Origin: Manihot esculenta
Taxonomy: Eukaryota; Streptophyta; Magnoliopsida; Malpighiales; Euphorbiaceae
DNA length: 64,000 nucleotides
Direction of reading: 5' to 3'
Assembly (NCBI RefSeq): GCF_001659605.2
Contig: NC_035172.2
Span: forward strand, 17,733,051 to 17,797,050
The notes below the pieces were generated by a model. The model ran no database searches, was not told the DNA's origin, and saw only the letters and a program-made list of their open reading frames with translations. Shown here one piece after another: positions 35,408 through 48,708 of the stretch (position 1 is the stretch's first letter; the number at the start of each line of letters is the position of its first letter). A program made the translations under genes and the position numbers.

Positions 35408-36741
35408 TGATTAATAAAACATATTATTTTTTTAAATGTGGGTAGGGAGAGTAAGATGAAGAGGGAATTAAAAAATGCAGATTAATTATACGACGTCGCT
35501 TCACATAAAACGCACCACTTTGCTCAACCATTGAGATCCTACTAAACCCTTGCCATTCTTCTTCCTATTCGCCGCCGTAAGTTATTATTCATGCACCATC
35601 GTCTCCTGCCTTAAACAACTCAGCTTTGTTGACTTGGTTAGGCGCAATTTTTCAAAATTCCCTCAATCAATTAATTCGGAGGCACAAGTAGTGATAATTT
35701 TTTTTTCTAAAGCTGAAAAATGGCAGAAGAGAAAAGTGAAGAGGTTTAAGGATTTGGGGATATGCGAACAATTGTAGGAAGCATATGACGATTTGGGATG
35801 GAAAAACCCTACGAAGATACAAGTCGAAGCAATTCCCCATGCTCTTGAAGCTTTATTCTCTTTTCTTATTATGAATTTATCTCGTTCATAGTTATAATTG
35901 TTTTAGTCGATGATCTGTTCCTGATGATGACTATATACTTTTTAAATTTTTAGGCAAAGACTTGATCGGTCTTGCTCAAACGGGTTCTGGTAAAACTGGA
36001 GCTTTTACTCTTCCCTTATTGCAATCGCTTCTCGAAACTTCAGAGAAATCTATGCAAGCGTTCTTTGCTTGTGTGATGTCTCCTACGAGGTTTTCGTGCC
36101 TACCTATTTTTGTTTGACTGTGAAACAATAGTTGTTTGATTTAATTATGAATTCTTTATAACTATAGATGGGTTATTTATATTTTATTTTCCTATTACTG
36201 AAGGGAATTGACAATTCAGATGCAGAGCAATTTGAAGCTTAAGGATCTGGCATTGGTGTGAAATGTGTTATGGTAGGCTTTTACTCTGAACTGATAAGAT
36301 GTTCATAGAATAGGTTTTATGATTTAACTATTTCTCATTTCATAAAACTATGACATTTTTTTTTTGTTTTTAACTTAGCTATTAAATTTTGAGTATTAAA
36401 CTTCCATTTTTCCTCTTTTTAATAGCTTATTGGTGGGATAGATATGGTGCAATAGGCTATCGCACTTGGAAAGCGGCGCACATCATTGTAAGTATTTTTA
36501 ATATTTTGAAAACTGTAATAGGTTGTGTTCAAGTATGTTGTGTATTTAATGTTTAACAAATATAACAATATATTGCATGCTAAGAATGGGAAAAGATTTT
36601 TTCAATTTCTTGCTTCATTGTAGGTTGGAACCCCCGGACGTCTTGTGGATCATTTGTCGAACACAAAAGGTTTTTCTCTACGCACACTTAAATACTTGTT
36701 GTGGTCTTTTTAATGTTATGATTTAAGTTACTATCTTTTTA

Positions 36742-36795
<54 letters not shown>

Positions 36796-39700
36796 TCTAT
36801 GGTTGTTGTTGGATATAAGTTTTGCATTTATTTGAATTGTTTATTATTTGTTTGCGCATTGAACAGGTTTTAGATGAGGCAGACAAGTTGCTAAATGAGG
36901 ATTTTAAGAAATCACTTGATGAAATTCTAAAGGTTATACTACGAGATCAAAGAACACACTTATTTTCTGCAACTATGACAAAAAAGGTATGTAATAGAAA
37001 TGTGATACTTTTGTCGAAAAGAAGCTTTGAGGGTTTTGCTATATTTCCTGCTCGTGAGAGGAATTCTTTTGATGGCACCAACTTATCAAACGTTCATGCA
37101 ATTTTTTTTATTTTTATTTTTTTTGTCAAATATTGTATTATCTTGATTGTGGCCTATCTGCACTGTCTAATGATGGAGAAATAGCTCCTAGATGAGTGTA
37201 GATGATAGTTTACTATTTGTGAAATGGTTTGTTTTGGTAGCACATGGATTATGTCTAACTGTATCTGATAATATTATTTTACAAAGTGAAAGATTACTTG
37301 TGAAGTTGAAAAAATATAAAGAAAGATGCTGCAAGGATGAAAGTTTGACAATTTGGCCTCTTATTTTTGTAGGTGAAAAAGCTCCAGAGGGCATGTCTAA
37401 GGAATCTAGTGAAGGTATGGTAATATCATTTCTATCCATCTTATTGTTTCTTCATGCTCATTTTGGCTACTGGTAACTCATGCAAGTCCTTCAATTGTTT
37501 CAAATAGAAGCAGCATCTAAATATTCCACTGTTGACATATTGAAGCAGCAAGAGCGCTTTATTTCTGCCAAATACAAGGTTTGTACTTTTTCAATTACTG
37601 GATTACTTCAGCGGATGTTATTGATTAGGAAAAGGATAATTAGTGGTTATTCATTTATAGTTGGTGCAGTAATTCTTAGCAAACAGTTTAATAAAGGATT
37701 GACCCCTAAAAATTGACTGCAGCTTGATCTGAAACTGTTGAATAAAATAAAGTTTTGGAATAGCATACCTCAGGAGTTCTATCATGTGACTTAGTGATTG
37801 CTGTCTATGAAGACCCTTGTGGAAGAATAAGGCAAAAAATTTATATTCCTTGTTAAATTATACTCTATGGAGGAAAGAAAAAGGATGTTTAATTCATCTT
37901 TTGCATATATGTGGATTTTATTGTTATGGCAAGGGAAAAAATTTAGGTGATATAAACTCTGATTTTCATTTACGTTCATCTATAGTGAATTAATCATGAA
38001 GAACTGCAAGGTACAACTGTATTGTGTATATTGAATTTTAGGTAATTTGTTGGTTCTCATAATATACATACTATTTTTTTTTTCATTCAAGATTATTCTT
38101 GTGTGACAATTTGAACTCAATGAACCAAGGGCTGCTTTATTTCTTGGCTAACTGATTTAATGACTTGTCAAGTTCTTTTTGTTTGTCATGATTACAGGAT
38201 TGCTACCTTGTATATATTTTGACAGAGATGTCTGGAAGTACTTCCATGGTTTTTACTTGAACATGTGATGCAACTACTTTTTTGGCCTTGGTCCTCCGAA
38301 ATCTTGGTTCAAGGGCCATCCAATTAATGGTCATATGACTCAGGTAAACTGATTTAGTCAAAATACTTGTTCTTGATTCTTATATAATTATAGGATATCT
38401 TTTTCCTTGTCATCAAATAGGACCTCACTTTTAGTGGAATATTGCAACAGTCAAAGAGACTGGGAGCCTTAAATAAGTTCAAAGCTGGAGAGTGCAATAT
38501 TCTTATATGCACTGATGTGGCAAGTAGAGAACTTGATATTCCATCAGTGGATATGGTTATTAATTATGATATCCCTACAAAACTAAAAGGTTAGGCTTTC
38601 TATTTTTCTTTTTCTAGTGTGCTTTCACAATTCTTAATGTGTGAAGCTACTTGTGTTCTAGAACTTTTTTTTAACCTCTAATTGGTCTCAATATTCTTTC
38701 CCTCCAAGTAATTGAGAAGTTCTATCTAATCTAGTTCCTGCAAATTAGAGTTATTCAGCTGGTTACTTGTGTACCTCATGTAATAGGTTGGGAGATGATC
38801 AAACATAAATTAGCCACATTTTTATTATCTTTATTATTGCTTATTTACACATTTTTCAGGTTAATTTATGGTTTTTATCTTGTTTTTACAGAAAAGAAAG
38901 AAATTAGAAAATTGGAGAAAAAGTGCAAAAAAGAAAGCTGGAAAAGTGACTGGGTCAAAGTGATTTGGCCAAATCACTCGCAGAAACTGGCCAAATCACT
39001 CGCAGAGACAGAAAGCTAAAAACTGGACTGACTCACAGAAAGCGATTGGGGCAAATCGGATAAGTGATCTGCCCAAATCACCCTCCCCAATCACATTGAC
39101 AGCAGAAATTGACAGCAGAGAGGGAAATTGTGCAGAAAACAGAATTTCGAATTTTGAGAAGTCCAAATCCAACTCAATCACTACCATCACAGTCCCAAGA
39201 GCCACGAAAGAGTTTCTCACCTAAGAAATTCCATTTGCAATTAAATTCAACATAAAAAGGGGAATTAAAGGAATCAAAGACCAAATCAAAAAGGGATTTC
39301 AAAACCCTAATTGGATTGGGATTCCTCACCTATAAAAGGAGGCAGCCCAAACCAGCAAAGAGGGCATCTCTCCACCAGCGGAACACCTGCAGAAATTCAG
39401 CAGTCCCTTCTTCTCTTCTTTTCTCCTTTCTTTTGTGATTTAGTCCACCATGAGTGGCTAAATTACATTCTTTTCTAGTTGAAGTTGGTGAATTTTAGAT
39501 TTGTGATGAATTGGGAGATTTAAATCTCCATTATTAAACTCTTATTTACCTTCAATATTTATGCAACTTGATCTTTCTATAATTATTACTTTGCTTTTAG
39601 AATCAATTAAGGCCTGTTGCTTTTAAATTGCTTGAGTAATATATTGTTTGAATAATTTAGATCCGTAATTGCTTAGATTATTTAAACACAAATATAATCG

Positions 39701-41112
39701 GTTGCATAATCTAAACTTGACCACGCGGTTGGCAAGGTTAGAGTTGGGTTCCTTTAAGTCCTAATGCAGTTAACAGTTGTTCGATGCTAAAAGCCCCAAG
39801 GACATTCCTTGGCAACTTGTTAACTAGAGTTTGAGTAGCGAACGTTTCCTAATCAAACTAAAACTAAGGAGGAATTTGGATTGTGAGAAGCGTCTTCCAC
39901 GTCCTAAACTAACTTATTGAAATAGATAAGAGTATCAAAAAGATCAATGATCAATTCTAAACAAGCTGAAATAGATCCATGCTTCAACTAGAATCCTTCT
40001 CCCATTGAAATTCTCATCTTTTTAAATTATTGCTTTCTCTTGCTATTTAATATTAACTCATCAAATCAAACCCCCCTCTTTTAATTACTTATTATTTACT
40101 TGTCCAAGTCATTAATAGAAAAATTCGTAGTGTCAAATCCCTATGGTTCGACCCTATTGCCACTATCTGCAATTTATTTTGTTGGTTGATAATAAATTTA
40201 TTTTTTACGGCTTCGACAACCGCTATCAGGAGACATGTAATTAACAAACTGGATGGTACATGATTTATTTTAGTATTATAATAATGGGAATATTGTCAGT
40301 GTTGCACTCAAAGATTTCTTACATACAAAGAAAGAGAATATTTCAATAATTATTTAATGAGCAGTGTGCACACAAATTTTAAACTTTTGATTGTCCATTG
40401 CAACATTTTACCTGAATCCTTTATAAACTATATTTTGCCTGCCCAATGAATGGAGGCTTTTCTATATCTCCACATGCACAAGTTTTTACTCACATGGCTA
40501 TTTATGGATGTAAAATTTATGATTTATCAGAGAATTATAAGAACTTTCAGGTTTTAATCTCTTTCCCTGCCTATCTATCACATATTTGTGTAGTACTGAA
40601 TTTCGAGGTCCTTTGTTTTGCATCGTGTTTAACAGTGATTTGTTGTTATCACTTGCTTTCCACTTTTTGAAGTTTCCAAGATGGTATTAACTTGTATTTT
40701 ATTAGCCTTTTTTTTTTCTCCAATATGAAAGTTTCAAACTTCCTATGATTTGCTTGTCTGGTTATTAAATTTGGATACTGGCAACTTCACTTGCAAATGC
40801 TGGCTTAGCAAATGAAATATCAAATTACTAATCTTGAGCCCTTTATTTCTCAAATTCTATTGCAAACTGTTTTGCTTGCTTTTTTATGATTGTATTTGGT
40901 TGTAATGTTTGAATGTTAATTTTCTGCTAGATTATCTGCTTTTTTGCTGTTATTATTTATTCAATTAGCTTGATCAATCGTTGCACTTCTGTTTGTAGAA
41001 AATTAAAGAATATGGTGGCAAGAAGAGGAAGGGCGAAGGAGATGGTGAAGAAGAAATTGAAAAATATTTAGGCATCAAGGATAAGAAGTCCAAGAAGTTC
41101 AAGAAAATATGA
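35408..41112 (+). pseudogene. DEAD-box helicase pseudogene, second copy
   Basis: All of exons 1-10 and 13 are recognisable. A 5-bp loss after MAEEK leads to a stop at 35747-35749. TAG replaces codon 21 (shared with the third copy). The intron 1 donor GT is CT at 35851. Stops or indels hit exons 3 and 4, and a TGA replaces an Arg codon near 38257 in exon 9. Motif II is intact (exon 36867-36986) but motif V reads SRELD. Exons 11 and 12, including motif VI, are deleted at the junction near 40675. Intron 10 holds a solo LTR. It cannot make a helicase. Confidence 0.93.
38796..40228 (+). mobile_element. Gypsy-type solo LTR, 1433 bp, TSD GGAGA
   Basis: It starts TGATCAAACATAAATTAGCC and ends CGACAACCGCTATCA. 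GGAGA is duplicated at 38791-38795 and 40229-40233. The intact helicase gene reads TTGGGAGACATG at the matching point of intron 10, which is the empty site. A TATA-like CCTATAAAAGGAGG lies near 39330. The orientation is taken from its relative at 17079-18370. Only one LTR and no internal region is present, as after recombination between LTRs. Confidence 0.95.
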
Positions 41113-44100
41113 GATCAGCATAACCTTCTGTGGAATTTCTTTTTTAAATATTTTGTTATGTAAAATAACTTTTGTTGATTACACAGCATTACTTCCCTTC
41201 ATAATTACATAGCTAACTATCCTCTCTCAGCATTTAGACGACTTTTCTTTACTTGTCTCTTTAATTTGACTATTTTGGTGGCAGTAGAAAGGATAGATTT
41301 CTATTCTCAGGTGGTAGTTTTATTCAATTTATGTCTTTTTGAATAAGTTAAAGTTATATAATACGTAAATTAAATTAAAATATTTTATATGTCATGTTTA
41401 TATGTATATGTATAACTTTGCACACCTAAAATATGTTAATTTTTAGAGTTGAAATGAATCAAAGTTAATCACAAGTTATTTAATCATTGGCTTAATAAAA
41501 AATGAGTTTAAATTAGACGAGTCAAGTTTAAAATTCAATAGTATTAAGTTTATCAAGACTTCTTGTGAGTTGGCTTGTTAAACAAACTCATGTTCAAATT
41601 TAAATTTATAAATAAATTGAATAAACTTTTTTAAAATAAATTGAATAATAAATTCATAAATTAAAATTTATAAATCACTTAAATATTTATATAAATTTTA
41701 TATTTATAAATTTGGAGTTATATTTATTCTAACTATAATTTTTATTAAAATCTATAAATTACTTAAATATTTATATAAATTTTATATTTATAAATTTAGA
41801 GTTATATTTATTTTAACTATAATTTTTTAAGATTATATCATTTAAAAGTAGAGTATAATCATTAGAAGATATAATTTTAAGTTTATAATAAAAAATAAAG
41901 TTAGTGAGATCATCATGAGTAATAAATTTAATGTATTATATAATAAATATGTTGTTAATATAAAATAATAAAATACTAAATGATAAACTAATAAGTAACA
42001 CTATAAATATTTTTAATAAAAACATTATAAAAAAAATTACAATAACATTTTATCGGTATTTCAGACTTTTTCGTAGTGGTCAATAATTTATTTTATTAGT
42101 TATTATTTTTATAATTTAATTAATAAATTATTATTATTATTTTATTTTTTTATAGTGTATAATTTATAAATGCTATATCAATTATATATAAATAATATTT
42201 TCTTAAAATACTTTTTAATTTTTAATATATATTTATATTATTTTTTATACTCTCATTTTTTAAAAGTGTACTTAAAAAAATATCTCTCCAATTTAGCTAT
42301 TTGTTATTATTATTATTTTCACATATTTATATATATTCTTATAATTATTCTCATATTTATTATTATCTCATTAATTTTATAAATTAAAGTGTTTCACAAA
42401 TATTAAATAATAATTTTTTATTTATTTTTTATTCTCTATACGTAATTAGAAAAACAATTTATTTTTCTCTTCTTTTAAATTAGAAATTCTATCGATTTTT
42501 AGGTAATATGTTGCTGATTTTTTTCGATTTTGGATTTTAACAAATGATGTTTTTGAATGCTTAGAGTTTTCATTTTTTTTTTCTTGGTTTTGCATAAAGC
42601 AAGGGTAAATTCAGAAATTTAAATTAATAATTTTATTTTTTTTTTAATAAAATCTTCGACTATACTTATTTTTAAAATTTTTTTATTTATATAAATATTA
42701 AAAATAAAATTTTTAAGTTAAAATTTTAAAGTAACAATAAAAAGTTCACACTCATAAAATTTTGTAAATTAGAAATTACTTTGGCCACTTTAAAATTTCT
42801 TTTAAAATTTGAATAATGTAACTGATTACTCATGTAAACATTATTTAATTTTATATGTATTTAAAATTTAAAAAATAAATATATAATTTGATTCATAATC
42901 TATTAAATTCTTTTTTTTTAGATTTATTTTTTTAAATTTAAATCGTTCATGAAAAAATAGAGTAAATATTATAAAAATAATATTTAGAATTGTAATTTTC
43001 ATATAAAAAATTATTATTTAAGTTCTTGAATTTTTTAAAAAATTATTGTTTATTTCTATATCAAAATATTTGAGTAAATTATGCTTGTATTTTATAAAAT
43101 TAAATTATTTAATAATTTATCAAAAATATTATTTAATTTATTTGAGTTTAAGTTAGATAAATTAAATGGTATTTATATTTAAATTAATATATATTAAATA
43201 ATACACATACTTAAAATTATATAAACTAAATAATATAAATATTTAAAGTTGTTGGTACACTCACAGACTTAGTCTCGAGAGATCTCAGGTTCTACTCTTT
43301 TAATTTCAAATCTCCAATTTTTATTTTAAAAAAAAATATATAGGTATTCAAAATAATTTAATAGATTTTTGATAAAAAATTAAAAATTTTAATTAAAAAA
43401 TATTTAATTATATAATTTTTACATAAAAATAAGTTAATAGCTTTTTAAAAAACTTATGAATTTTTTTCTTATTTATTTATAAAGAAGTAAAATTACTTAA
43501 TGGTTTTAAGAAATTTTAAAAAAATCAGGTGGGCCACATAAGATGGCCCGCCACTGATAGAATATGCATGTGGTACTGTTAAAATTTTAATTGGATTGAA
43601 CAGAATATGCATTACATTTAAATAAAAAAATAATAATAATTAAAAATAAAATAAATATATTTTATTTTTATTACAGCAAAATACGAGATCGTTCGTATTG
43701 GTTGATTTATCACAAATCACAAAACGTCCAAATATCCAATTTCTAACGATATCTATACAGAATAACAATTGAAAAAACTCAAAACAATTTTAAGAGATTG
43801 AGAAAGAGAGAAGTTTTCAATGCTACCTCTCTGTCCTTTTGATAAATTTTGGAGGCTCTCAAAAGAATTTTTAAAAGTTAGTACAGATTCTAATAACATG
43901 TCATTTTATACTTAAACCTTAGATTATTAATATAATAGTATTTATTTATTTAATTAAATAAATAAATTATAATTGTGATCCAGAACTTTAATAAATAAAC
44001 TATATAAATTTTAGACAATTTTAATTAAATTTCTATTTAATTAATTAGATCAAAATCATAATTCTTTCAAATTACAATTTTATCCCAATGTTAATTTTAT

Positions 44101-44311
44101 GCAAATAAATTCTACTTGATTTAACTTCTTATTTTATTTTATTATACAATTTTTATGTATGTGACCCATTAGATTTCAAATACGTTGACAACGAATATAA
44201 TTAACTAATTACTTAATTTGAAAGTCAAAAATATTGTCTAACAACATGTTTAGACTACTCAAATATTCAGAATTTCAAAAGTGGTTTGACTTAATCTTTC
44301 AGTGCATGGTT
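41113..44311. other. AT-rich spacer after the second helicase copy
   Basis: Up to about 43060 this matches the 3' flanks of the other helicase copies. An 84-bp tandem duplication lies at 41670-41837 (unit starts 41670 and 41754), and the third copy has a single unit there. From 43060 to 44311 the sequence is AT-rich and unmatched elsewhere in the window. No gene is seen. Confidence 0.65.
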
Positions 44312-45603
44312 TGTGAGTGTAATTAATATCATTTCATCACAAATATTCTGATTTACGTGTCTGCAATGTTAAATTATATTAGTTCTCATTTATTAGCCAT
44401 TGACCTATTGAATAAAATTTCAAATCTCATTTATTAATTTCATTCTACCTTGCACAAGAATTTCTCGATCAATGTTGGCAGAGAATAAATGAGTCATTCC
44501 CTAATTTAACCTAGGGTGATGAATAGGGGTGAGCAGTATTCGGTTTAAACCGAAAAAATCGACTGAACCGAACCGATTTGAAAATTTGGTTCGATTTTTT
44601 ATATATTTCGGTTCGGTTCGGTTTTCAATTTCAAAAATTTCGGTTATTTCAGTTCGGTTCGGTTCGGTTTTGATCAGAAAAAAACCGAAAAAACCAAACC
44701 GAACCGATTAGTAATAATAATATGTTTTTTCAATAATATATAGAAATTAAATCATATTAAAATTAAAATATTTTAATTAAATTTTAAAATATTAAAAATA
44801 AAGTGCAAAAAATAAAAAAATTATTAAAAATCGAAACCGATCAAACCGAACCGAACCGAATCAGACTGGTTCGGTTCGATTCGGTTTCTGACCAAAATCG
44901 GTTCGGTTCGATTTTCATAAACACTCAAATTTCGATTTTCGGTTTATTCAGTTCGGTTCGGTTTTGAACCGAACCGACCGAATGCTCACCCCTAGTGATG
45001 AATTCTATCATAATCACATAAATACCTTTATACAGTTCCTAATCTATCCAACTCATCCCCATTTGTTACTCATGAACCAAGTGTATGATGAATCAAAATA
45101 TAAAAATCTCTATATAAGATTATTTATTAATTTCAAGTTAGAGGATCACTTACACAACCATCTCTTGAGTATTCCATAGACACAAGTTATTTTTCATATA
45201 AATTTCTTAGGTGGATCAGTTCAATGTACTCATTCACAAAATAAGCACAAACATATTAGTTCCAGATATCTCACATATCTCAACCTATGAGATTAATTTC
45301 TTCCTCTAAAAAGAAAGAACATAATATGTACCAGTATCAACAGTTGTAATCATTGTCCAATCATGATAATATCGATCAGAAACATTTGGAGACGTTACTT
45401 AAATGCAATAGAAATCTCATAATTATAACTATATTATAATTTCCATTACATAGTAATATAGTCTCATGACTTTATCTTTATTCGAGATTCAATTAAATTA
45501 ACATTAAAAATAAATAATTGCCTTTATATTTAAATACTTAAAATACACGAATAATAATATCCAATTACAACCAACAGATTGGCTGTAGGGCATATTTCTA
45601 ATA
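44312..45603 (-). repeat. Copia LTR containing a nested MITE
   Basis: The outer parts (44312-44523 and 45003-45603) align with 30729-31544. Without the insert and its extra target copy the LTR is about 813 bp. It is the left edge of the third mosaic block. Confidence 0.8.
44524..44994. mobile_element. 471-bp MITE with 8-bp target duplication (hAT-like)
   Basis: Terminal inverted repeats are TAGGGGTGAGCA and TGCTCACCCCTA. The target duplication GTGATGAA occupies 44516-44523 and 44995-45002. The paralogous LTR at 30729-31544 has a single GTAATGAA at this point. Inside are many CGGTTCGGTTCGGTTT and AACCGAACCGAA runs on both arms around an AT-rich core, giving a long imperfect hairpin. An 8-bp duplication fits the hAT superfamily. 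The short frame across it is a product of the repeats. Confidence 0.93.
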
Positions 45604-46325
45604 AGTACCTCCCTTTCTAATTGAATTCAAGTTATGCTAACATTTTGGAGAAACTTCTTAGCCCTTTTCACATGATATATCTATCTTCTCAATCTCCTGG
45701 AGAAACTTTTAGAAATACAAGCCAGTTGTTCTGATATGTCGATCGTTGTTTGAGAAGGTTTTTCTTCTCAGTTGGTCTTAGGAATTCTCTAGATTCGAAC
45801 TCCTTCACGAGCAACACTATTTTGGATAGTTTTTCAAACTTATAGTTAACATTAATATTTATAGTTATTTATATAAATATCTAACATTAACCTTAGATGT
45901 ATTTTTAAAATTTTAAAATTAAAATTTCCCTCCAACTTATGCACTACTTTCTCTATTAATTTTCTTTTAACTACATCTTCCTTTTTAACAAATAATAAGA
46001 AATTGTGTTATTATTTTGAAGGAATAACAAATAATTAAAAAATAAAACTTCTTTTTTAACATTTAATTTCTCTAAAAAAATTTAACATATAATCTATTAG
46101 GTAAAAAATGGTATCATTTATTACTTATTTTTATTGTTTAAATAATGTTTTTAAGTAATGTGATAATCACTTGTGATCAATTTAAAATATGTCTGTTAAA
46201 TGTGAAATCAATTTAATTAAGAAAAATAAATATACAAGGGTAAATTATATTTTACATTAATTAAGATTAAATAAAATTGTTTATTACACATAATTCAATT
46301 TATTATATATTAAGGTCATATCAAA
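45604..46325. other. Joining region of the mosaic block, third copy
   Basis: Paralogous to 31545-32251, with small indels. At 46340-46350 it jumps from TCAGCATTAATAG straight into gag, so the 173-bp LTR and about 300 bp after it are deleted. Confidence 0.6.
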
Positions 46326-46586
46326 TTGAATTTACGTGTCAGCATTAATAGATTACGAGATGTGGAGACAATGTGGAGACAATGTGATTACATGGTAAAG
46401 TCATGGATTCTCAATTCTATTTCAAAGGATCTGGTCGGAAGTTTTCTTTATGCCATCAACGCTCAAGAACTCTGGTTCGAATTAGGAGAACGATATGGAG
46501 AGAGCAACAAAAAGATGATTTATCAAATTAAGCAAAGAATAGCATCGATCTTCCAAGAAAATCTCTCTATGACGACGTACTACAGC
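46326..46586 (+). pseudogene. Copia gag relic, 5' piece (third copy)
   Basis: It continues the UBN2 gag (MWRQCDYMVKSWILNSISKD) up to TACTACAGC, where a 2.1-kb element is inserted. GTGGAGACAAT is duplicated at the start (46360-46381). Confidence 0.83.
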
Positions 46587-48703
46587 TGTAATACCCGGCT
46601 AAGCTCTAGCGTCGGAATTCCAGTCTTCCGACGGAATTCCCATTGGAATCCAGAATCTCTTAGAAGGGTAAAATAAGGTTTTCATAAAATGAATTTGAAA
46701 CTTTTTCTTTTAGAGTTTTGTGTTAAAAAGAAAGAGAAGAGTGTTGAAGGAAAACCCAGGTTTGGCCGTCGAAGGGAGGTTCCTCCAGGCCGCCGAAGGT
46801 GGTTCCTGTTCGGCTGCCGAAGGTGGTTATCCAGCTAGCTATAAGAGGCTTTCAGCCCGAAAATGTGAGAGTTTTCTCTCTATTTTCGAGCAAAGGTGAG
46901 TCTTTGCCCTCCCTTTGTTGCTCTTGTTGTTTTTCCTCCAATCTCCTCAGAAAATTCCTGAGTTTTCTCTTATTTTTGAAGTTCTGAGTTCAAATCTAAA
47001 GTTTTAAGCCTTGGAGACCTCTGAAGGCCGTTTTACCTCATCTCCAAGTTGGGGTTTGCTGTCACCTTTAGATCTCCAAGAGGTAAGCCTAGATCTTTAC
47101 TTTCTCTATGTTTTAAATAAGTTTTAAGAAGGGATTAAGGGTTGTTAATGCTTGACATGGTCAAATCTAAAGTTTAGGTTTTGAGTTAGGTTGTTAATGA
47201 ATGTTTTCTCTTGTGTTGTTTTTGTTGTTGCTTGATGGGGATTAAGCTAGTTTTTATGTCCCTTATGCATGTTGAGTGAGTATGAATGTTTTTGAGTAAT
47301 TGGGTGTGAGGATCGGAGTGTTTGGTGGCTGTGTGTATAGGGCAGAATCGAGTTCTGTCTTGCTGGAGAACCCAGGTTCGGCCGTCGAAGCAAGGTTTGG
47401 CCGCCGAACCTGCTTGTGGAGGCAACCTTTTGGCCGCCTAACCCGCCTTCGAAGGTTTCAACTTTCGGATCTGTGTGGAGTTTAGGCCGCCGAACCTGCC
47501 TTCGAAAGTCCCTGACTTTCGGATCTGTGAGGGAACTTCAGCCGCCGAACTTGCCGCCGAAAGTTCCCTGCCCAGCCTTTTTTTGCTTGCTTTGTATGCA
47601 TGTTTTGGTATGTTTTAGGGGATTTTGGGGGAGTTGATTAGAGTCTTGTAATAGTTATGTTTAGTCCCTCATTTGAGTCAATCTGTGTAGGATCGGACCT
47701 GGGAGACTGTAGAGGTCTGCAGTGAAATAACTGCGTCAATGTTAGGCGAGCATCAGCTAGAGGTGAGTAGAACTGAACTAATCTATTGTTTTAAAGAAAT
47801 CGAATGTTTTAAGCATGCTCATGCATCACGAATGCCATGTATATGTATCAGGTTGTTTTGCATTAGAATTCACGAATATGATGCATTGCATAATTTACTG
47901 TTGATGTGGATGGATATTGGATGACCCACTAGCCTTTGAGTATGATATGTTATAACGGATATGGAAAGACCAGGGCTACCCATTCTACGCTCCTGGCACA
48001 ATGTAAGAAAAAGACCAGGGCTGCCCAATCTACGTCCCTGGCATTATGGATATGTTATGTTATGTTTAAGAGGAAGTCCTGAGGAGCTCCCATTGAGGGC
48101 CGAGCACTATTGGAATTTTTGGAGGGTTACTGGTGACAAGTCCATCTTGATGTGAATTGTTTGTGTTGTGACGCATTTCATACAAGCATATGTTTATTAA
48201 ACTGTTTTTATGTTCTGTTCACTAGGCTCTTGTAGCTTATCCCTTTTCCCTAACCCTAGGTTTGCAGGATCAGAGTTAGCACAGGAAAGTCGGTATAGTT
48301 GCTGGTATAGTCTGATGTAATAGTATAGATGTGGACATGTATTATTTATTATGGTTTTAGAATAGTGCTTTGGCTTAATTTTTGACCTTGTAATCCATGT
48401 TTACATGATTCTGATGTAAAAGTTTTAATTATGAGTTATGTTTAAACTAAGCTTGAGGCATGTGATGTTTACCACACTGGAGTATTTGATGAGGGCTCTA
48501 GTATAAGTTTATGTTTTTTAGTTTAATACATGCACAGGTCGAGTCTTGGTTCATGAAATGTTTATGTTTTTGTTATATCTTATGATCATGTATGGGATTT
48601 TATCAGGTACACAGGATGTATAGTAGGCTTGCCACGGGCTCTGGCAACCTTAAGTCGATCTGAACCCTAGCGCCGGTAGCGGTCCAAATTCCGGATCGTT
48701 ACA
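46587..48703 (+). mobile_element. 2117-bp solo-LTR-like element, TSD ACAGC
   Basis: It begins TGTAATACCCGG and ends CCGGATCGTTACA (TG...CA). ACAGC is duplicated at 46582-46586 and 48704-48708. The other two gag copies are uninterrupted there. It carries no frame of note, but has GC-rich patches at 46750-46860 and 47370-47575 with repeated GGCCGCCGAA motifs. Its right end matches, inverted, the element beginning near 61772. TG...CA ends with a 5-bp duplication point to an LTR rather than a DNA transposon. Confidence 0.88.
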
Positions 48704-48708
48704 ACAGC

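Noticed and set aside
38795..39019. A 74-codon frame rich in Lys at the start of the solo LTR.
   Set aside because: Its ATG spans the insertion boundary and it is non-coding LTR sequence.
44529..44711. Short frame rich in Arg, Phe and Val, and similar frames in the CGGTT repeats.
   Set aside because: It is translated terminal-repeat sequence of a MITE and carries no domain.
46587..48703. Interpretation as a DNA transposon because the ends are roughly inverted (TGTAATACCCGG and CCGGATCGTTACA).
   Set aside because: TG...CA termini with a 5-bp duplication and over 2 kb of non-coding sequence fit an LTR better. The inverted match is short.
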